A stretch of 64,000 nt of DNA from Deinococcus sp. Arct2-2 (GTDB taxonomy: Bacteria; Deinococcota; Deinococci; Deinococcales; Deinococcaceae), in NCBI RefSeq assembly GCF_004801315.1, contig NZ_SSNW01000001.1, forward strand, positions 191,929 through 255,928, read 5' to 3'. Under the pieces are notes generated by a model. It did not search any database and was not told the DNA's origin. It saw nothing but the letters and a program-made list of their open reading frames with translations. Every line of letters starts with the position of its first letter. The stretch's first letter is position 1. Positions 61,653 to 64,000 of this stretch are shown piece by piece. The position numbers and the translations under genes were made by a program.

Positions 61653-62303
61653 ATGACCGATAGACCAGTTCTGGCTGATCCTGCCGCACCCCAGCCTTGG
61701 GAAGTCACGCGCTCTACCGTGATGTACCAAGACCGTTTTCTGAAAATCCGTACCGATCAATGCCTGACGCCCGCCGGAGTCGTCGTGCCCACCTACCACG
61801 TCATAGAGGCTTTGGATTGGGTGAACGTGCTGGCCCTGACACCCGAGTTTGAAGTCGTGCTGGCCGAAGAATACCGGCATGCGGTAGGTCTGGTGCTGTC
61901 TGGTCTGCCCAGCGGGAACAGCGAGATTGGCGAAGCCCACGCCGAAGCCGCCCGCCGCGAACTGTTGGAAGAAACGGGATACAGTTACGCCACGCTGATT
62001 CCGGTGTCGTCCAGCTTCGTCAGCACAGGCACGATCACCAACCGCGTCCACTCGTTTTTGGGGCTAGACGCCCAGTACATCGGGCCGCAAAATCTCGATC
62101 CAAACGAACAGGTTCGGGTTAGGGTAGTGCCTTTTTTGGACTGGTTCCGGGCGGCCAGAGCCGACGCGCTGCACACCCAGTCCACGCAGCAGGTCACGCA
62201 CTTGCAGGCCATGTGGGGCGCAGTTTCGGTGATTCTGAGTGGGCAGCAGCCGTCGCTGGAACCGTTGCGTGGGCCGCTGCTGGAACTGTTGTCTTCACCC
62301 TGA
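61653..62303 (+). CDS. Nudix hydrolase, ADP-ribose pyrophosphatase-like
   Basis: The 216-residue protein has a Nudix box in SGNSEIGEAHAEAARRELLE followed by ETGY (Gx5Ex7RELLEETG). The N-terminal strand exchange region (VTRSTVMYQDRFLKIRTDQC) and VVLAEEYRHAVGL are typical of ADP-ribose/NudF-like pyrophosphatases, which work as swapped dimers. The substrate is probably an ADP-sugar, but the class is broad. It stands just upstream of hemB with its own promoter. Confidence 0.87.
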   Translation: MTDRPVLADPAAPQPWEVTRSTVMYQDRFLKIRTDQCLTPAGVVVPTYHVIEALDWVNVLALTPEFEVVLAEEYRHAVGLVLSGLPSGNSEIGEAHAEAARRELLEETGYSYATLIPVSSSFVSTGTITNRVHSFLGLDAQYIGPQNLDPNEQVRVRVVPFLDWFRAARADALHTQSTQQVTHLQAMWGAVSVILSGQQPSLEPLRGPLLELLSSP

Positions 62304-62354
62304 TCGTGAAGCGCCACACTGCACTTTTGCCCTGTTTGTCCCGTTGCCCCGCGC

Positions 62355-62360
62355 TAGCCT
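62355..62360 (+). promoter_or_regulatory. -10 hexamer TAGCCT, leaderless-type promoter of hemB
   Basis: TAGCCT is followed by 6 bp and the ATG of hemB at 62367. Confidence 0.45.
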
Positions 62361-62366
62361 AATGCC

Positions 62367-63374
62367 ATGCCTGATTCCACCCTCCCCATTCCCACAGACC
62401 GCCCCCGCCGACTGCGGCGCACTCCGGCGTTGCGGGCGCTGACCCGTGAAGTCACGCTGGCCCCGGCGCACCTGATCCACCCCATGTTCGTGCATGAGGA
62501 AGCCTTTGATACCCCCATCGCCTCCATGCCCGGTGTGAGCCGCCACAGCCTAGACAGCGCCGTAGCAAAGGCAGGCGAGGCGTTGGCGCTCGGCATTCGC
62601 TCGGTCATCCTGTTCGGCATTCCGGCCCACAAAGACGCGCTAGGCACGCAGGCTTACGCCGATGAGGGCATCATTCAGCGGGCGGCGCGGGCGATCAAGG
62701 CAGCCCACCCTGACCTGACCGTCATTGCCGATACCTGCCTGTGCGAATACACCGATCACGGACATTGCGGCCCGCTGTGCGAAATTCAGGGCGGCGAATG
62801 GACAGTAGACAACGACCCCTCGCTGGAATTGTTGGCCCAAACGGCGGTGTCTCAGGCGCGGGCGGGGGCCGATATCGTAGCCCCCAGCGCCATGATGGAC
62901 GGCCAAGTGGGGGCGATTCGGGCGGCGCTGGATGCAGCGGGCTTTTCGCACGTGCCCGTCATGAGTTACGCCGTGAAGTACGCCAGCGCCTACTACGGCC
63001 CCTTCCGCGACGCGGCGGGCAGCACCCCCAGCGTAGGAGACCGCGCCACCTACCAGATGGATCCGGCGGGCGGCTACCGCGAGGCGCTGCGTGAAGCGAA
63101 ATTGGACGTGGCTCAGGGCGCAGATTACCTGATGGTCAAGCCCGCGCTGGCGTACCTCGACGTCATCAAGCTCTTGCGTGACAACTTTGATCTCCCTTTG
63201 GTCACTTATAATGTGAGTGGCGAATACGCGCTGATCAAGGCCGCCGCACAGCTTGGTTTTATGGACGAACGCCGCACCGTGCTGGAAACCCTGACCGGAA
63301 TGCGCCGCGCTGGGGCCGACGCCATCATCACCTACCACGCGCTGGACGCCGCCCGTTGGCTGGCGGGAGGATAA
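62367..63374 (+). CDS. hemB: Delta-aminolevulinic acid dehydratase (porphobilinogen synthase)
   Basis: This 335-residue enzyme joins two 5-aminolevulinate molecules to porphobilinogen in heme synthesis. It has the Schiff-base lysines in [19 protein letters not shown] and [13 protein letters not shown], and the zinc-type cysteine cluster [17 protein letters not shown], so it is a zinc-dependent rather than purely magnesium enzyme. The length is standard. It is followed 2 bp later by the phosphatase gene, suggesting co-transcription. Confidence 0.97.
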   Translation: MPDSTLPIPTDRPRRLRRTPALRALTREVTLAPAHLIHPMFVHEEAFDTPIASMPGVSRHSLDSAVAKAGEALALGIRSVILFGIPAHKDALGTQAYADEGIIQRAARAIKAAHPDLTVIADTCLCEYTDHGHCGPLCEIQGGEWTVDNDPSLELLAQTAVSQARAGADIVAPSAMMDGQVGAIRAALDAAGFSHVPVMSYAVKYASAYYGPFRDAAGSTPSVGDRATYQMDPAGGYREALREAKLDVAQGADYLMVKPALAYLDVIKLLRDNFDLPLVTYNVSGEYALIKAAAQLGFMDERRTVLETLTGMRRAGADAIITYHALDAARWLAGG

Positions 63375-63376
63375 CC

Positions 63377-63934
63377 ATGCAGGCCACCAAAGAGCAGAAC
63401 AGCATCAACGATCCTATTCGAGTTGATTGGATTCCGACCGGAATTTGGCCTGGACGCCTCGGCCTGACTTTTGCGCCGGGTAAAAAAGGCGGCAGCATCT
63501 ATCAAAATGGAGTTGTACACGCCCGCGACGTGGCCGAGGACATGCACACGCTGGCCCGAGGCGGCGTGCAAGTCTTGGCCCCGCTGATCGAGGATTTTGA
63601 ATTCGACATGCTCGGCATGGAGGGCTACCACGCCGAAGCCGAAGCCCGCAGCATTCTGATCGCCGCCTGCCCCATCGTAGATCAGCACGCGCCTACAGAC
63701 CGAATTGGTTTTGCCGCCTACATCGACGAATTGATGACGTACCTGCTGGATGGCCGCAGCGTTGTCGTGCATTGCCGGGGCGGTTTGGGCCGGGCCGGAC
63801 TCGTGGCCGCTTGCCTGTTGGTGCAGGGCGGAATGCCCCCCAGAGAGGCCATCGCGCTGGTACGGGCCACGAGGAGCCGCCACGCGATTGAAACGGCGGT
63901 GCAGGAACGGTTTGTCGAAGAATTTGGGCGGTGA
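63377..63934 (+). CDS. Dual-specificity-type protein phosphatase (CDKN3-like)
   Basis: The 185-residue product has the Cys-based phosphatase loop VVHCRGGLGRAGLVA (CxxxxxR) and a general-acid region near ACPIVDQHAPTDR. The arrangement resembles the cyclin-dependent-kinase-inhibitor-3 group of bacterial and eukaryotic dual-specificity phosphatases. I use ATG 63377, since the in-frame upstream start lies inside hemB. The substrate could be a phosphoprotein or a small phosphorylated metabolite. Confidence 0.82.
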   Translation: MQATKEQNSINDPIRVDWIPTGIWPGRLGLTFAPGKKGGSIYQNGVVHARDVAEDMHTLARGGVQVLAPLIEDFEFDMLGMEGYHAEAEARSILIAACPIVDQHAPTDRIGFAAYIDELMTYLLDGRSVVVHCRGGLGRAGLVAACLLVQGGMPPREAIALVRATRSRHAIETAVQERFVEEFGR

Positions 63935-63945
63935 GGCGCTGATGG

Positions 63946-64000
63946 GTGGATCGTGGATCGTGGATCGTGGATCGTGGATCGTGGATCGTGGATCGTGGAT
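63946..64000. repeat. Tandem GTGGATC array, at least 7.8 units, running off the edge
   Basis: The 7-bp unit GTGGATC repeats without error from 63946 to the last base. The same unit forms part of the hairpins at 31258, 54450 and 56214 (repeat E). Its full length is unknown because the window ends. Confidence 0.9.

Noticed and set aside
63946..64000. Possible CRISPR array at the right edge
   Set aside because: The repeats are contiguous heptamers with no spacers, so this is a simple tandem repeat.

Overview
This 64-kb window is chromosomal DNA of a Deinococcus species (inferred; species not determined). The evidence is high G+C content, lysine synthesis by the alpha-aminoadipate/LysW route (lysT, lysU, lysW, lysX), a TIGR00282-type metallophosphatase like D. 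radiodurans DR1281, a recF-dciA pair, and many genes with a TANNNT -10 hexamer only 5-8 bp before the start codon. That last arrangement is the leaderless-mRNA architecture known from Deinococcus. I saw no rRNA, tRNA, CRISPR array or prophage.

Layout. 1-6.6 kb: the 5' end of a LolC/E-like permease, a lipoprotein, a Nudix hydrolase, ppc, the metallophosphatase and an HD-GYP protein. 6.9-15.4 kb: a tightly overlapped minus-strand run with two sugar-ABC permeases, a lipoprotein, an FAD oxidoreductase, DinB, histidine phosphatase, alpha/beta hydrolase, DUF4127, a small anchored protein and a ROK kinase; it looks like a carbohydrate uptake/catabolism operon without its own binding protein or ATPase. 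15.5-20 kb: a LEA-like small protein, icd, a small membrane protein and a radical SAM protein. 20-22.5 kb: a frameshifted SDR coupled to an AMP-forming ligase that carries a dispersed repeat inside its reading frame. 22.6-26.7 kb: the lysine cluster lysT, a Uma2 nuclease, lysU, a double zinc-ribbon protein, lysW, lysX. 27-31.2 kb: a MarR/DHA2 efflux operon and gnd. 31.6-40.6 kb: an AraC regulator group, a PlsY-reductase fusion, GDPD, a PLD-like protein, ispH, a LysM-NlpC/P60 hydrolase. 40.7-46 kb: family-4 uracil-DNA glycosylase, recF-dciA, an N-formylglutamate amidohydrolase-like gene, a polyprenyl synthase. 46.1-47.5 kb: an IS4-family element inside a small membrane-protein gene. 47.6-64 kb: VTT protein, purM, histidine phosphatase, meaB, an ICMT-like methyltransferase, a PRTase-like protein, an Fsr-like MFS protein, VIT1/CCC1, diacylglycerol kinase, TPR protein, a 1029-residue P-loop/TPR protein, small unknowns, a DJ-1-like protein, Nudix, hemB and a dual-specificity-type phosphatase.

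The intergenic DNA is full of short dispersed repeats. (A) A 170-180 bp MITE-like element with 16-bp terminal inverted repeats. (B) A G+C-rich element of about 52 bp. (C) A 100-bp palindromic element. (D) A roughly 300-bp element in two copies. (E) GTGGATC-based hairpins and a tandem array at the right edge. (F) GGGTCTA-type repeats. Several have entered genes: B lies in frame inside the AMP ligase, A supplies the end of the AraC gene, F supplies the end of the DJ-1-like gene, and a B-containing element sits inside a C element.

The most unusual biology is in the lysine cluster. The LysW carrier keeps its EDWGE tail but has lost all four zinc cysteines, while the gene just upstream encodes a LysW-like protein with two complete zinc ribbons and no EDWGE tail. 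Other points of interest are the PlsY-reductase fusion, 4-bp stop/start overlaps using ATG, GTG, TTG and apparently CTG, and the orphan sugar-ABC operon.
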